From positions 1 to 64,000 of the forward strand of contig JBGSHM010000005.1 of the NCBI GenBank assembly GCA_041752235.1: 64,000 bases of DNA, given 5' to 3'. Positions within the stretch are counted from its first letter, which is position 1; every line of letters begins with the position of its first letter. The notes beneath the pieces are model-generated. The model did not search any database. It saw only the letters and a list, made by a program, of their open reading frames with translations, and was not told the origin of the DNA. This DNA is from SpSt-398 sp041752235. Lineage in GTDB: Bacteria; Bacteroidota; Bacteroidia; Chitinophagales; Chitinophagaceae. A program made the translations under genes and the position numbers. Shown in pieces: positions 41,086 through 52,000 of the stretch.

Positions 41086-42636
41086 GTGAACAAAGAACTC
41101 ATTATTAATGCAGTGCCGCAGGGGGTTGAGATCGCGCTGCTGGAAGAAAAAAAACTGGTTGAGCTTCATAATGAAAAAACGGATGCAAGCTTTGCCGTAG
41201 GGGATCTATACCTGGGAAAGGTAAAAAAACTGATCCCGGGGCTGAACGCCGCATTTGTGGACGTGGGCTTCGAGAAGGATGCATTTTTGCATTATACCGA
41301 CCTGAGCCCTTATGCCCGCTCCCTGCTCAAATTCACCACCGCCTGCATGAACGATAAATCGGAAGGCATTCTCGACTTTGGAAAGTTTGAGAATGAGACC
41401 GAGATCGTTAAAACAGGAAAGATCAATGAAGTACTGGGCGGAAAGCCGCATATTCTGGTACAGATCCTCAAAGAACCCATCGCCGCCAAAGGACCCCGAT
41501 TGAGCTGTGAGATCTCCCTGCCCGGTCGCTTTGTGGTGATCACCCCTTTCAATAATATCGTGGCCGTTTCCCGGAAGATCCATTCCTCCGAAGAAAGGAA
41601 AAGGCTCCAGAAGATCGTAGAAGCCATCAAGCCAAAGAATTTTGGCGTGATCGTTCGTACTGCCGCCGAAGGCAAGAATACCGCCGAACTTCATGAAGAC
41701 CTCTCCGGTCTTGTTGAAACCTGGAAGACCATTCAGCGTAACCTGAAAGGTGCTACCGCACCCAGTAAAATATTAAGCGAACAGACAAAGACCACCTCCA
41801 TTCTCCGCGACCTGCTGAACGAAAGCTTCAACCGAATCGTGGTCAATGATAAAACCCTGTACAACGATACGCGTACCTATATCCAGCGGATCGCTCCGGA
41901 AAAACAAGACATCGTTTCCTTTTACAATAACGGACAACAGATATTCGATCATTTCGGGATCACCAAACAGGTCAAAGCAGCTTTTGGCAAGACAGTGAAC
42001 ATGAACAGTGGGGCCTACCTGATCATCGAACATACGGAAGCCCTCCATGTGATCGATGTAAACAGTGGCTACAAAAGCGTGAGCAATAACCAGGAACAGA
42101 ATGCGCTCGAGACCAACCTCGAAGCCGCCGATGAGATTGCCCGCCAATTGAGGCTGCGTGACCTGGGAGGAATCATTGTGGTGGATTTCATTGACATGAA
42201 ACTCCCCGAAAACAAACGCCGGTTGATGGAAGCCATGGAAGGTTTTATGAAAACCGACCGGGCCAAACACGCCGTGCTTCCCATTTCCAAGTTCGGGCTC
42301 ATGCAGATCACCCGTCAACGGATGAAACCCGAGATGAATATCAATACGCAGGAGGTGTGTCCCAGTTGTCTCGGCACCGGAAAAATCTCTTCCACCATCA
42401 TCCTCGAAGATGAAATGGAAAAGAACCTCAATTACCTCTTTACCCATCAACACAATCAACTCACCCTTGTGGTCAGCCCCATCATGTACGCCTATTTGAC
42501 CAAGGGTTGGCTCTGGAGCATCAAGTCCAAATGGAAACGTCGCTTCAAAAAATCATTTACCCTCAAAGCCAATACAAATTATCACCTCACCGAGTTTCAT
42601 TTTTACGATCGAAATGAGGAGGAGATAAAGTTGTGA
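41086..42636 (+). CDS. rng: Ribonuclease G/E family endoribonuclease
   Basis: 516 aa, GTG start at 41086 (a nearby ATG at 41076 is out of frame). S1 RNA-binding region (about 35-130, LGKVKKLIPGLNAAFVDVGF, KDAFLHYTDL). The catalytic DNase-I-like core has EALHVIDVNSG and GIIVVDFIDMKLPENKRR with the Mg-binding Asp residues. Zn-link CPSCLGTGK near 435. It trims rRNA and degrades mRNA. No long scaffold tail, so RNase G-like. The TGA stop is the first unit of the GTGAnnn array at 42633. Confidence 0.97.
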   Translation: MNKELIINAVPQGVEIALLEEKKLVELHNEKTDASFAVGDLYLGKVKKLIPGLNAAFVDVGFEKDAFLHYTDLSPYARSLLKFTTACMNDKSEGILDFGKFENETEIVKTGKINEVLGGKPHILVQILKEPIAAKGPRLSCEISLPGRFVVITPFNNIVAVSRKIHSSEERKRLQKIVEAIKPKNFGVIVRTAAEGKNTAELHEDLSGLVETWKTIQRNLKGATAPSKILSEQTKTTSILRDLLNESFNRIVVNDKTLYNDTRTYIQRIAPEKQDIVSFYNNGQQIFDHFGITKQVKAAFGKTVNMNSGAYLIIEHTEALHVIDVNSGYKSVSNNQEQNALETNLEAADEIARQLRLRDLGGIIVVDFIDMKLPENKRRLMEAMEGFMKTDRAKHAVLPISKFGLMQITRQRMKPEMNINTQEVCPSCLGTGKISSTIILEDEMEKNLNYLFTHQHNQLTLVVSPIMYAYLTKGWLWSIKSKWKRRFKKSFTLKANTNYHLTEFHFYDRNEEEIKL

Positions 42637-42953
42637 GACGTGAGGCGTGAGGCGTGAGGCGTGAGAATCGTGAGGCGTGAGACGTGAGGCGTGAATGGTG
42701 AGTAGTGAATAGTGAATGGTGAATGTTGGGAAAAATAATGTATAAGCAAAAGGGTCAATAGTTTTCACTATTGACCCTTTTTTATATCTTTCACCATTCA
42801 CCATTCACCATTCACCATTCACCATTCACCATTCACCATTCACCATTCACCATTCACCATTCACCATTCACCATTCACCATTCACCATTCACCATTCACC
42901 ATTCACTATTCACCATTCACGTCTCACGTCTCACGCCTCACGATTCTCACGCC
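42633..42953. repeat. Large GTGAnnn heptamer palindrome with an expanded CACCATT array
   Basis: Left arm 42633-42725: 13 units (GTGAGAC, GTGAGGC, GTGAATG, GTGAATA, GTGAGTA), one of them 9 bases. Right arm 42792-42945: 22 units of CACnnnT, of which 17 are CACCATT (units 1-16 and 18). The two arms share the order GTGAGAATC, GTGAGGC, GTGAGAC from the outer edge inward. A true terminator (42748-42784) lies in the middle. Stops of rng and susD touch the two edges. Confidence 0.95.
42748..42784. terminator. Bidirectional intrinsic terminator inside the heptamer element
   Basis: AAAAGGGTCAATAG, loop TTTTCA, CTATTGACCCTTTT. A perfect 14-bp stem with A/T runs on both sides. It can end both rng (plus) and the susD gene (minus). 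Confidence 0.85.
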
Positions 42954-42955
42954 CC

Positions 42956-44299
42956 TCAATACCCCGGATTCTGCGCCACCACTCCATTAGTCGCATCGAG
43001 CTCGCGCTGGGGAATCGGGAATACCATTTCATTGGCATTATAAGCAAAACCATCGGCGCTGTTCTGTAAGCGGCGAAGATCATGCACAGCCTGGCCTTCA
43101 TGCGCCAGTTCGAGTTTGCGCTCAAGCAGGATGGCATTAAGTGTAATAGTGGGGGAAGCAATACCGGCACGGGAACGCGTCTGGTTCAGGTCATTGATCG
43201 GTGTATCACCAACCGTGGTACCCAGGCGGAAATTACATTCTGCACGGGTAAGGTACATTTCAGACAGACGGATCACGGGGATCACACGGTATTGAAGTTT
43301 CCATTTACCGGTACGGGTGCCACCGGCTCCAACATAAAACAGGTTGAGACGGTCATCGCCCGGCGTGTAGAAATCAAGGTGCTTCTGCTGAATAGATACA
43401 TCTCCATCACGTCCACCAAAACTGGGGATCGAACAATAGAGGTGCATGCTGTTATCTCCATCCTGGTCAGACACCTGAATGGCGAAGATATCCTCAGAAG
43501 AGTTGGAGGAATTATTAAAAGCATCCGCATAGTTGCTTACCAGGGACAGACCGGCATTGGTAGCGGCTGTAATAGCACGGTTGGCCGCATCGCGGGCACC
43601 GGCATAGTCGCCTTGCTGTAAATACACGCGGGAGAGCAAGGCTGCTGCGGCCGCTTTGGTCGCATACACATCATTCTCTTCGGGCAACAGGTTCTCTGCC
43701 TCGATAAGATCGGTGATGATCTGTGCATAGGTGTTGGCTACTGTGCTACGGGCTACATAGGAGCTGGCATCAATACCACGGGTGGGTGTGAGAATCAGCG
43801 GCAGACCGGGATTCGAAGAGGCGCTTCCATCGCTAAAAGGTTTGGCGTAGAATTTTACCAATTCAAAATAAACGGCAGCACGGATAAACAAGGCTTCACC
43901 TTCCACTCTGTCCTGATCGCCTGGATCCACCACCGCAATCGCGCTGAGGATATTGTTGGCCACATTGATTGTTTTGTAGCCTTCAATCCAGGTATCACGA
44001 ACAAAACTATTGGTAGTGATCATCTGCTTGAGCCAGATTTCACGGGGTTCGTTAAAAGTACCTTCCCAACGGATCTCATCATCCGCGGCAAGTAATTCAG
44101 CATAGAGGGAAACATTACCTCCGTAAAGGTCTCCGATACTCAGGGCATCATAGGCCCCATTGAGCACCTTCTTTACGTTGGCATCCGAGTTCAGGGCTAC
44201 TTCTTCCGCCACACTCTGCTGAGGGAGCAGGTCAAGCTTCTTGCCACAGGAAGAAGCCACCAGGGAAGCGATCAGTAGACTATATATTACTTTCTTCAT
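42956..44299 (-). CDS. SusD/RagB-like nutrient-binding lipoprotein, pair 1
   Basis: 447 aa. Lipobox LVASSCGKK. SusD features: VLNGAYDALSIGDLYGG, NVANNILSAI, EALFIRAAVYFELVKFYAKPF, LPLILTPTRG, AAAALLSRVYLQQGDYAGA, VIRLSEMYLTRAECNFRLG and the C-terminal FPIPQRELDATNGVVAQNPGY. It captures glycans or peptides at the cell surface and hands them to its SusC partner, 18 bp upstream. Substrate unknown; no enzyme gene is adjacent. The stop lies 2 bp from the heptamer element. Confidence 0.96.
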   Translation of the reverse strand: MKKVIYSLLIASLVASSCGKKLDLLPQQSVAEEVALNSDANVKKVLNGAYDALSIGDLYGGNVSLYAELLAADDEIRWEGTFNEPREIWLKQMITTNSFVRDTWIEGYKTINVANNILSAIAVVDPGDQDRVEGEALFIRAAVYFELVKFYAKPFSDGSASSNPGLPLILTPTRGIDASSYVARSTVANTYAQIITDLIEAENLLPEENDVYATKAAAAALLSRVYLQQGDYAGARDAANRAITAATNAGLSLVSNYADAFNNSSNSSEDIFAIQVSDQDGDNSMHLYCSIPSFGGRDGDVSIQQKHLDFYTPGDDRLNLFYVGAGGTRTGKWKLQYRVIPVIRLSEMYLTRAECNFRLGTTVGDTPINDLNQTRSRAGIASPTITLNAILLERKLELAHEGQAVHDLRRLQNSADGFAYNANEMVFPIPQRELDATNGVVAQNPGY

Positions 44300-44317
44300 T
44301 TTTGCTAGGTTTTAGGG

Positions 44318-47300
44318 TTAGAATCCAAGATTGATACCAAAGGTGAGTGACTTGATCTGCGGGGCAGCATAGAAATCGCTACCCTGGTTGCGGTTACCGG
44401 CACGGTAATCCGTATTCACCTCAGGGTCCCAACCAGTGTAATCGGTAATCGTTAACAGGTTGATCCCTGTAATAAATATTCTTGCCGATTGGATCCGGGC
44501 TTTCTTCAACACCGAAGAGTTAATGGAATAAGCCAGGGTCACATTTTTCAATCGTACATAAGAACCGTTTTCTACATAACGACTGGAAGCGCCGATACCA
44601 TTACCACCGGCCAAACGAAGCTGGGGAACATTGGTGATATCACCGGGGTTCTGCCAACGACCCAGTTGATCGCGGGTCTGGTTATCAAACCAATCGAAAC
44701 TGGCGGACATAAATCCACCGGCTCCGTTCAGGACCTGGTTGCCAAATACCCCTTGCAACAATACATCGAGTTGCAATCCTTTATAAGAAAAACTATTGGA
44801 CAAACCAGCGATCCAATCCGGATTGGGATCACCTACCACGAAATTACCAGCCGCATCGTAGTCATTGGTCAGTGTCTTGCCATCCTGCTCATAATACAGG
44901 GCATCGCCATTAAGCGGATCAGCTCCGGCGAATTTAGGTCCATAGAATACCCCGATTCCTTCCCCTACGATCAGGGAGTTGAGGTAACGGCCATCATTAC
45001 CTGGTATCGATGTTTGTAAACCATCAAGCTGGGTAATTTTGTTTTTGTTACGCGCCAGGTTTAAGCTGGTATTCCATTTGAAAAAGCGACCGTTCACATT
45101 GGTGGAATTCAATACGATCTCCACCCCTTTGTTTTCCATCGAACCGATATTCACGGTTTGCGTGGCAAAACCAGAAGTGCTGGGAACAGGTACATTATAG
45201 ATCAGGTCTTTGGTATTACGTACATAATAATCGATCTCACCGGTTAAGCGGTTATTGAATAAACCAAAGTCAATACCGATATCGGTCTGTGCTGATTTTT
45301 CCCAACGCAATTCAGGGTTGGCCAATTGGGTAGGCACCAGTCCGGAGTTACCACCATATTTTGCAGCACCCCAGAGACCCAACTGGGAGAAGTCACCAAA
45401 ACCTGCGTCGTTACCTGTCAATCCGTAACTGGCACGGAGTTTCAGGAAGCTGATGGCTTTGGAATTAGAAAGGAAGGATTCTTCACTCAGGATCCAGCCG
45501 GCAGAAGCAGCCGGGAAGAAACCATATTTGTTATCCTTACCAAAGCGGCTGGAACCATCCACACGACCGCTCAGAGAAAACAGATACTTATCATTGATCT
45601 TGTAGTTGGCACGGGCGAAGTAAGATAGTACAGAAGATTCAGTAGCGGTAGAAGAACCACCGGTGATACGACCGGCACTGGCAATCTTCTTCAAGGCATC
45701 CACTGGGAAATCCTCACCGGTTACCCGGGTGAAATCATTGTTGAATTTCTGGAAGGACATACCCAGGGTGGCATCCAGGTCATGGTTACCAAATGCGTTA
45801 CTATAGTTAAAATAATTGTTGGTGTTGTAGTTCACGGTACGGTACCAGTCAGACTGGCCATATCCATTGGTAGAAGCACCTGCATCGGTACGCGAACCTT
45901 TAAACACATCGTCATTGGTGGTTTGGATATCCACGCCTAATTCAGTACGGAAACTTAATCCGGTAAAGAATTTGTAACTCAGAAAAGCACTTGCCAGGTT
46001 ACGATAGGTTGTGGATGTATAACGCGCATCTTCCAATTCAATCAGACCATTATAATATGTGGTCACCGGACGATCGTACAGATCGCCATTCAGGTCACGC
46101 ACGGGTGTGATTGGCGCCAGGGCCACCAACTGCATGGGGGTGGAGAACTGGTTATCGTCTGTATTCCGGTTGGAGAGCGAGCGGCTCAAACCCAGGTTCA
46201 AACCCAGTTTAAATTTATCGCTTGCATCATGTTCCAGGTTCATCCGGCTGGAGATACGCTGGAAATTATTCCCAATCAGGATACCGGTCTGGTCGTTCAA
46301 TCCGGCGCTCACATAGAAACGGGTCTTATCGTTACCACCCGAAGCCGTGATGTCGATCATCTTGGTGGTTGCTTTATCATTAAAGGCTTGTTTCTCCCAA
46401 TTGGTATTTGTTTCAAGCGTACGCCAATCGCTATAACCAGAATAACGGGTCAGGCGATTTTCGGCAAACTCTAACCAGGAGCCGGGGTAATCACCCGGGT
46501 TATTGATGGGATCATATCCATCGATCAGATCGCTGTTATAAGCGGCTTCGCGCAGGAGTTCAACATACTCACCGGCATCCAGGAAGCCACGGAGATGAGT
46601 GGGTTTGTTAACCCCATACTGCATATTCACAGTCAGGTTGGTCTTTCCGGCTTTACCTTTTTTGGTCGTGATCAGCACCACACCATTGGCGGCACGGGAA
46701 CCGTAGATGGCCGCAGCAGAGGCGTCTTTCAGGATCTCAAAAGATTCTACATCATTAAAGTTGATATCTGCCAGGGCGTTTCCGGAGAGGGCGCCTGTAT
46801 TGATCGGCACACCATCCACAACATATAAGGGGTCATTGGCAGCACTGATGGAACCCGCACCACGAATCCTCACCTTTACGCCTTCGCCTACCTTACCGTT
46901 ATTCGCTTCTACGAATACACCGGCGGCGCGGCCCTGAAGGGCCTGGTTAAAGTTTGGAACAGGGGTGTTCGCCACTTCAGCACCTTTCACACGGGCGATA
47001 TTCCCCGTCAGGTCACGCTTCAGTTTGGTACCATATCCAACCACAACCACTTCGTCGAGTGACTGGTTGGTGCCAGGGGCCAGGCGGACACTTAATGCTC
47101 CATTGCCCACATCAACTACCTTCTTGGCGAAACCAACTGAACTGATCTCAAGGGAATTGGTGTTCTGGGGAACCTGAATGGTGAACGAACCGTCGTTATC
47201 GGTCACTCCTACTACCCGTCCACCTGCAGTAATGGTCGCACCGGGAACAGGGAAGTTCTTCTCATCAGTCACTTTTCCAGTGACGGTTTTTGTTTGGGAC

Positions 47301-47359
47301 CAGGCCATTTGCGCGAAGAGCATAAGCGCCATGACCCAGAGGATCCGGGGTGTTCTCAT
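44318..47359 (-). CDS. SusC/RagA-type TonB-dependent transporter, pair 1
   Basis: 1013 aa. Signal peptide (ILWVMALMLFAQMAWSQ). CarboxypepD_reg-like beta domain (about 24-105: TVTGKVTDEKNFPVPGATI), plug with the SusC motif LDEVVVVGYGTKLKRDLTG and YVVDGVPI ... AAAIYGSRAANGVVLITTKKG, then a 22-strand barrel ending in aromatic-rich LTFGINLGF. It takes up substrate with TonB energy. No TonB box motif is obvious. Stands as the second gene of pair 1 in transcription order with its SusD partner downstream. Confidence 0.97.
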   Translation of the reverse strand: MRTPRILWVMALMLFAQMAWSQTKTVTGKVTDEKNFPVPGATITAGGRVVGVTDNDGSFTIQVPQNTNSLEISSVGFAKKVVDVGNGALSVRLAPGTNQSLDEVVVVGYGTKLKRDLTGNIARVKGAEVANTPVPNFNQALQGRAAGVFVEANNGKVGEGVKVRIRGAGSISAANDPLYVVDGVPINTGALSGNALADINFNDVESFEILKDASAAAIYGSRAANGVVLITTKKGKAGKTNLTVNMQYGVNKPTHLRGFLDAGEYVELLREAAYNSDLIDGYDPINNPGDYPGSWLEFAENRLTRYSGYSDWRTLETNTNWEKQAFNDKATTKMIDITASGGNDKTRFYVSAGLNDQTGILIGNNFQRISSRMNLEHDASDKFKLGLNLGLSRSLSNRNTDDNQFSTPMQLVALAPITPVRDLNGDLYDRPVTTYYNGLIELEDARYTSTTYRNLASAFLSYKFFTGLSFRTELGVDIQTTNDDVFKGSRTDAGASTNGYGQSDWYRTVNYNTNNYFNYSNAFGNHDLDATLGMSFQKFNNDFTRVTGEDFPVDALKKIASAGRITGGSSTATESSVLSYFARANYKINDKYLFSLSGRVDGSSRFGKDNKYGFFPAASAGWILSEESFLSNSKAISFLKLRASYGLTGNDAGFGDFSQLGLWGAAKYGGNSGLVPTQLANPELRWEKSAQTDIGIDFGLFNNRLTGEIDYYVRNTKDLIYNVPVPSTSGFATQTVNIGSMENKGVEIVLNSTNVNGRFFKWNTSLNLARNKNKITQLDGLQTSIPGNDGRYLNSLIVGEGIGVFYGPKFAGADPLNGDALYYEQDGKTLTNDYDAAGNFVVGDPNPDWIAGLSNSFSYKGLQLDVLLQGVFGNQVLNGAGGFMSASFDWFDNQTRDQLGRWQNPGDITNVPQLRLAGGNGIGASSRYVENGSYVRLKNVTLAYSINSSVLKKARIQSARIFITGINLLTITDYTGWDPEVNTDYRAGNRNQGSDFYAAPQIKSLTFGINLGF

Positions 47360-47450
47360 GTGTATTAACAGTTTTAGTAAAGAATTAGCGGAAAAATAAC
47401 ATATTTCAATCAGACAGAATGTATCTGGTCATGTGCTGCTTATCCACACA

Positions 47451-47479
47451 AAAAAAAGCCCCGGTAAAAACCAGGGCTT
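47451..47479 (-). terminator. Intrinsic terminator after pair 2 SusD
   Basis: On the minus strand AAGCCCTGG, loop TTTTTA, CCGGGGCTT, then eight T. It ends the 49018-52101/47507-48997 operon and separates it from pair 1. Confidence 0.85.
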
Positions 47480-47506
47480 GCATTATTAACAACACACGAG
47501 AAAAAA

Positions 47507-48997
47507 CTATCTCCAACCGGCGTTCGAGGCATTGATGCCATCGGCGCCAGCAACACCACCAAAGGTGTAAAAGGGTGCTTTTTCACCAAAGGTCTCCAGG
47601 GTCTGACCAGGCAGGGGCCAATGGAGTGGGGTACCTTTTTGCAGGAGGTCCTTCTTCCTCATTTCGAAGAATTGAACACCCATACCGGTGATATAAAGTT
47701 CAACATGCCGTTCATGGTGAATGGCTTTTTCGATCTCGGTCAGCGTAGCCGCTACCGGGGTCATATTGCCACGGGTTACACGCGTACCGGCATTGATGAC
47801 GGCTGCAGCACCGGCAAGATCACCTGTGTAGGCACGAGCCTCAGCACGCAGCATGTCATTCTCCGCCTTCATGAAATCAGGCACAGGGCCATCACCCAGG
47901 GCGTAAGAAGCATCATAACGGGCATAGCGGTAATTGGAAAAATGGTAGTAACCACGGGCAGCCTGGAACCAGTTCAGGCTCGAATATTCAAAGTCAGAAA
48001 AGATACGCTCGTCCTGAGGGTTGGTCGATTCAGGAGGAGTAGGGAAGCTGGAATTATCATCCCAGTGTTGAGGCTGGGTATTGTCCATCAGGTTTACTAC
48101 ATACATATCCACCTTACCCCAACCGGGGAAAGTGAGGTAGTCACCTGCTTCTGCGTACCAGTTTACATAACCATCCTGTTGAATGGTGAAGTCGCTGGTA
48201 AGCCCGGCATCCGCGTAAGTTTTCACTTTGTTCCAATCAACAGCAGCCAATTGTGTTTTATTCCGGGGCATATTGGCCAGGATTCGGGCCGCCCAGGAAT
48301 TACAAAGTTTTTTGAACTCAACACTGGAGTAATCACCCGGTGTTCCCAGCCAGGAAGCGGGGATGGTGAAAGTGTTATTGCTGAGCAAAATGGCTTCATC
48401 AAGATAGCCAACAGCAGCAGCAGCTACTTCCGCAGGTGTGGAAGCAGTGGCTACAGCGGCATCAGGGATCGTGATGTTCTCATCTACGATGAACCCACGA
48501 TCAAAGAACAGAGCAAGCATACCATAAGCAACCCCCTGGTTGAACTTACAGAAAGCTTTTACCTGATTATTGTCCACACCACCGTTTCCGATCTCCAGAC
48601 CGGCATTGATAGCCTTCATTACATTCGAAGCCGTATTAATGGACTTGTACATGTAATCAAAGAAATTCTTTGTGGTGGCGCGGTAAGTGTAGTTAGGTGC
48701 ATTGTTCCAGGCATTACGAGGCTCCCAGCTCATATCGCGCATGGCCTGGTTACCCCAGGAACAGGTCACGTTATCGGAAGCGGTGGCCAGAAACATAGCA
48801 GGGCTATAGGTAAAAGAGTGTGTTCCAATGTACCAGGTATTGAACAAACCGGAGGCAATGGATTTTACACTCGCCGAACTGGAATAAACATCCTCAAAAT
48901 CCGGCTCGTTGGGGTTCTTACCCACATCGAGTTTCTTACAGCCCTCGAGGATGACAAAGAGAGAGCTGAGGAAGATCAGAGATTTGATTGCTTTCAT
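47507..48997 (-). CDS. SusD/RagB-like lipoprotein, pair 2
   Basis: 496 aa. Lipobox LFVILEGCKKL. SusD-like helical repeats: SVKSIASGLFNTWYIGTHSF, ASNVMKAINAGLEIGNGG, FNQGVAYGMLALFFDRGFI, WAARILANMPRNKTQLA and MKAENDMLRAEARAYTGDLAG. The C-terminal part has EIEKAIHHERHVELYITGMG. Not clearly homologous to pair 1 beyond the family level. It follows its SusC partner by 20 bp. Substrate unknown. Confidence 0.94.
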   Translation of the reverse strand: MKAIKSLIFLSSLFVILEGCKKLDVGKNPNEPDFEDVYSSSASVKSIASGLFNTWYIGTHSFTYSPAMFLATASDNVTCSWGNQAMRDMSWEPRNAWNNAPNYTYRATTKNFFDYMYKSINTASNVMKAINAGLEIGNGGVDNNQVKAFCKFNQGVAYGMLALFFDRGFIVDENITIPDAAVATASTPAEVAAAAVGYLDEAILLSNNTFTIPASWLGTPGDYSSVEFKKLCNSWAARILANMPRNKTQLAAVDWNKVKTYADAGLTSDFTIQQDGYVNWYAEAGDYLTFPGWGKVDMYVVNLMDNTQPQHWDDNSSFPTPPESTNPQDERIFSDFEYSSLNWFQAARGYYHFSNYRYARYDASYALGDGPVPDFMKAENDMLRAEARAYTGDLAGAAAVINAGTRVTRGNMTPVAATLTEIEKAIHHERHVELYITGMGVQFFEMRKKDLLQKGTPLHWPLPGQTLETFGEKAPFYTFGGVAGADGINASNAGWR

Positions 48998-49017
48998 ATT
49001 ATCTGGTTTGTGTGTTA

Positions 49018-52000
49018 TTAAAAGTCTAATTGAAGCGAGAAGGCCAGGTTACGGAAGTTGGGGTATGTATCTGTTCCATCAAACGGATTCCGGATGCTTC
49101 CTACTTCAGGGTCATAACCGGAATAGTCAGTGATGGTAAGCAGGTTACGACCAATTACACGGGCGGTGATCCCTTTTACTACTCCTTTAAACATGCTCAA
49201 AGAAGATTTAGAGAATGTATACCCGATGGCAACTTCACGTAGTTTGATAAAGCTGGCGTCTTCTACCCAATAGCTGTTGTTGGTGTTTACATCATAGAAG
49301 CCCTGGAAATAATCCAGTGTCTTCTTCAGGTTGGTTGGCACATTGGCCATGTCCTCGATACCATTCCGGTTATCACGGGTCAACCATTGTGATTTACGGT
49401 TGTACACATCTCCACCTTGTTTGATATCAATGAGCATATAAACCTGGAAGCCTTTCCAGTTAAGTGTATTGGAAATACCCATGATGAAATCAGGGTTACC
49501 ATTACCGATCTCTCCGAAATTCAGGTTGCCATCTGAATCGAGCAACTTGATCGGCTTTTCGTTGATGGTACCTTGAGAACCTACAGGAACAACATAACCA
49601 TCCGAGTTCACTTCGTAATCGGAAATGGTTTTACCGGTAGGCAATTGCTGGGCCATTTGATCCAGTGTTCTTACCCAATCATAACCATAGATAGCACCAT
49701 ATCTTTCACCGGCTTTGATATAGAACAGACCGTCAGGACCCGACAGGTAAGGGGCTACATCCAGGCTGGTGATACGCTGGTTGGTTTTGGAGAAAACGAT
49801 ATTTGTATTCCAGCTCAGGTCCTTCTTCTTAAACCAGTTGGCACCCAGGGTTAACTCCAGGGTATTGGACTCCAACGAGGCGGCATTTCTCCACTGACGG
49901 TTGTAACCATCATTCAGGAAGGGGATCAGGGGAACTTCAAGGAAGGCATCAGTGGTTTTTGATTTGGCGTAAGTACCTTCAAAATAGAATTTACCAAGGA
50001 ACTCCACATTCAATCCAAATTCCAATTCAGCGGTGTTGCTGGGTTTCAGGTTCGGGTTACCTTGTTGGGATGCCGAAGCGGCGCCACTTGACAAGGAGTA
50101 AAAACGATACTGCCAGTCATAACCCGGACGGATACCCGCAGTACCATAAGCAGCCCGTACTTTCAATTCATCAATGCCATTGATCTGTACATCCTGAGAG
50201 ATACGGTAGGCACCGGAAACACGGTAGTAAGGTTTCCATCTTTCTTCCGAACCAAACAGGGAAGAACCATCATAACGACCCATACCATCAAACAACAGTT
50301 TGTCCTTGTAATCCAAACCAAGGATCGCGAAATAGTTCCTGGCACGTACATCCTGAATAGAAGAGGAGTAGCTGTGCGGATTGCTGGGGAGGAAGTTATT
50401 GAAGTCGGGAATATTGGGGTAAGAGAACTGTGAAGCGCTTACGTCAAAATTTTCGTAGTGCTTGTTCTCAAACAAATAAGACAGTTTACCCGTGACACGC
50501 AGGTTATTGAACTTGTGCATCATATTGATGGTCGCCTGTGTATTCTGGCTATTGGTCTCATCAGAATATTTATACAGGCTTCCTTCGCTATAGCTCATGC
50601 CATAATCCGGAGCGGTACCACCATTGGCCACGATCCAGGTATCATAGGGAGAGTAGCTGGTATAACGATAGTTCTCGATCTCAATGGTGTGGGTCAGATC
50701 CACATTGATCCATTTAGCGAGTTTGATATTTGTGCTGTAGTTACCGATCCAGCGACGAGTCAGGTCGGCCCGCTGGTTCTTCCATACGGAATAAAGCGGG
50801 TTTCTTTCATTGCTGAAGGGATTGTGACGGATCAGGTAGGGCTGACCATCGGGGTTATCGATCTTCAGGTTATTGTCGGGCTCAGCCAGTACAATATTAA
50901 AGAAGATACCACCACCATCACCAGGGTATTGGGTCTTGGTGCTGATGAAGAGGTTAGAAGCAGAGAACTTCAACCAGGGAGCCACCTGGTGGTCAACGTT
51001 CAAGCGGAAATTCTGGCGCTTATAACCACTGGTGTATTGAATGATACCTTCCTGAGAGTTGTTCTCAAAGGAAGCGTACATATTGGTCAGTTTGGAACGG
51101 GTAGAGATACCCACAAAGTTGGTATAGTTAGTACCAGTATTGAAGAACTCCTTTTGCTGGTCAATGTTCAGGGCAAAAGGGTTATCCATATAGTGATCTG
51201 TCTTGATCGAACGTGATCCACTCAAACCGGGAGCATAACCACCCAGGTAGTTGGAGGGATAAGTAACCCCGGCATATTTGGTATAATTGGAAACACTCTG
51301 CCAATCGGTGGCCAGATTAAAGGCGTGGCTTTCGGAAAGATCGATATAGCGCTGGAGATTTTGGAAACCAACTTCGTTACGGATCGTAACAGCCGTTGTT
51401 CCGATCTCAGTGCGGTTACCCCTTTTAGTGGTAATGGCGATAACACCGTTACCCGCGCGGGAACCATACAATGAAGCCGCAGCAGCACCTTTTACCACCT
51501 CCATGGATTCAATATCATCCACGTTGATATCGGTAAGGGCACCATTCAGGATGACTCCATCTACCAGGATCAACGGGCTCGAACCCACGTTGAGGTTGTT
51601 GTCCCCGCGAAGCAATACATCAATATTGCCACCGGGAGAACCACCCGTAGAATTCACCCGTACACCGGCTACCTTACCCGAGAGGGCGCTGGCAGCAGAG
51701 GTAGCTGGAACGATCTTCAACCGCTCCTCACCCACTTTGGTAACGGATACGGTCATCTTTTTCCGGTTTGTAGCACCTGCTACCCCGGTTACGATCACAT
51801 CATCCAATAATTTAGACTCATTTACCAAAGAAATACTAACTGTCTGCCCGGCCCTGACATTCAATGTCTGGGTGCCAAAAGTTACGGCAGAGATCTCCAG
51901 CACCGTAGAGGCTGAAGGAATGTTCAATTCAAAAGTTCCATCATTGGAAGTACTGGTACCGGTTTGGGTACCCTGGATAATCACGGAAGCACCCGGAACA

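Noticed and set aside
42792..42945. CRISPR-like array
   Set aside because: Seven-base tandem units without spacers, and part of a palindrome; no cas genes.
42771..43043. 90-aa ORF over the CACCATT array
   Set aside because: Pure translation of the heptamer repeat (HHSPFTI repeats), then into the end of the SusD gene.
47621..49021. 466-aa ORF on the plus strand
   Set aside because: Antisense to the pair 2 SusD gene, no recognisable domain.
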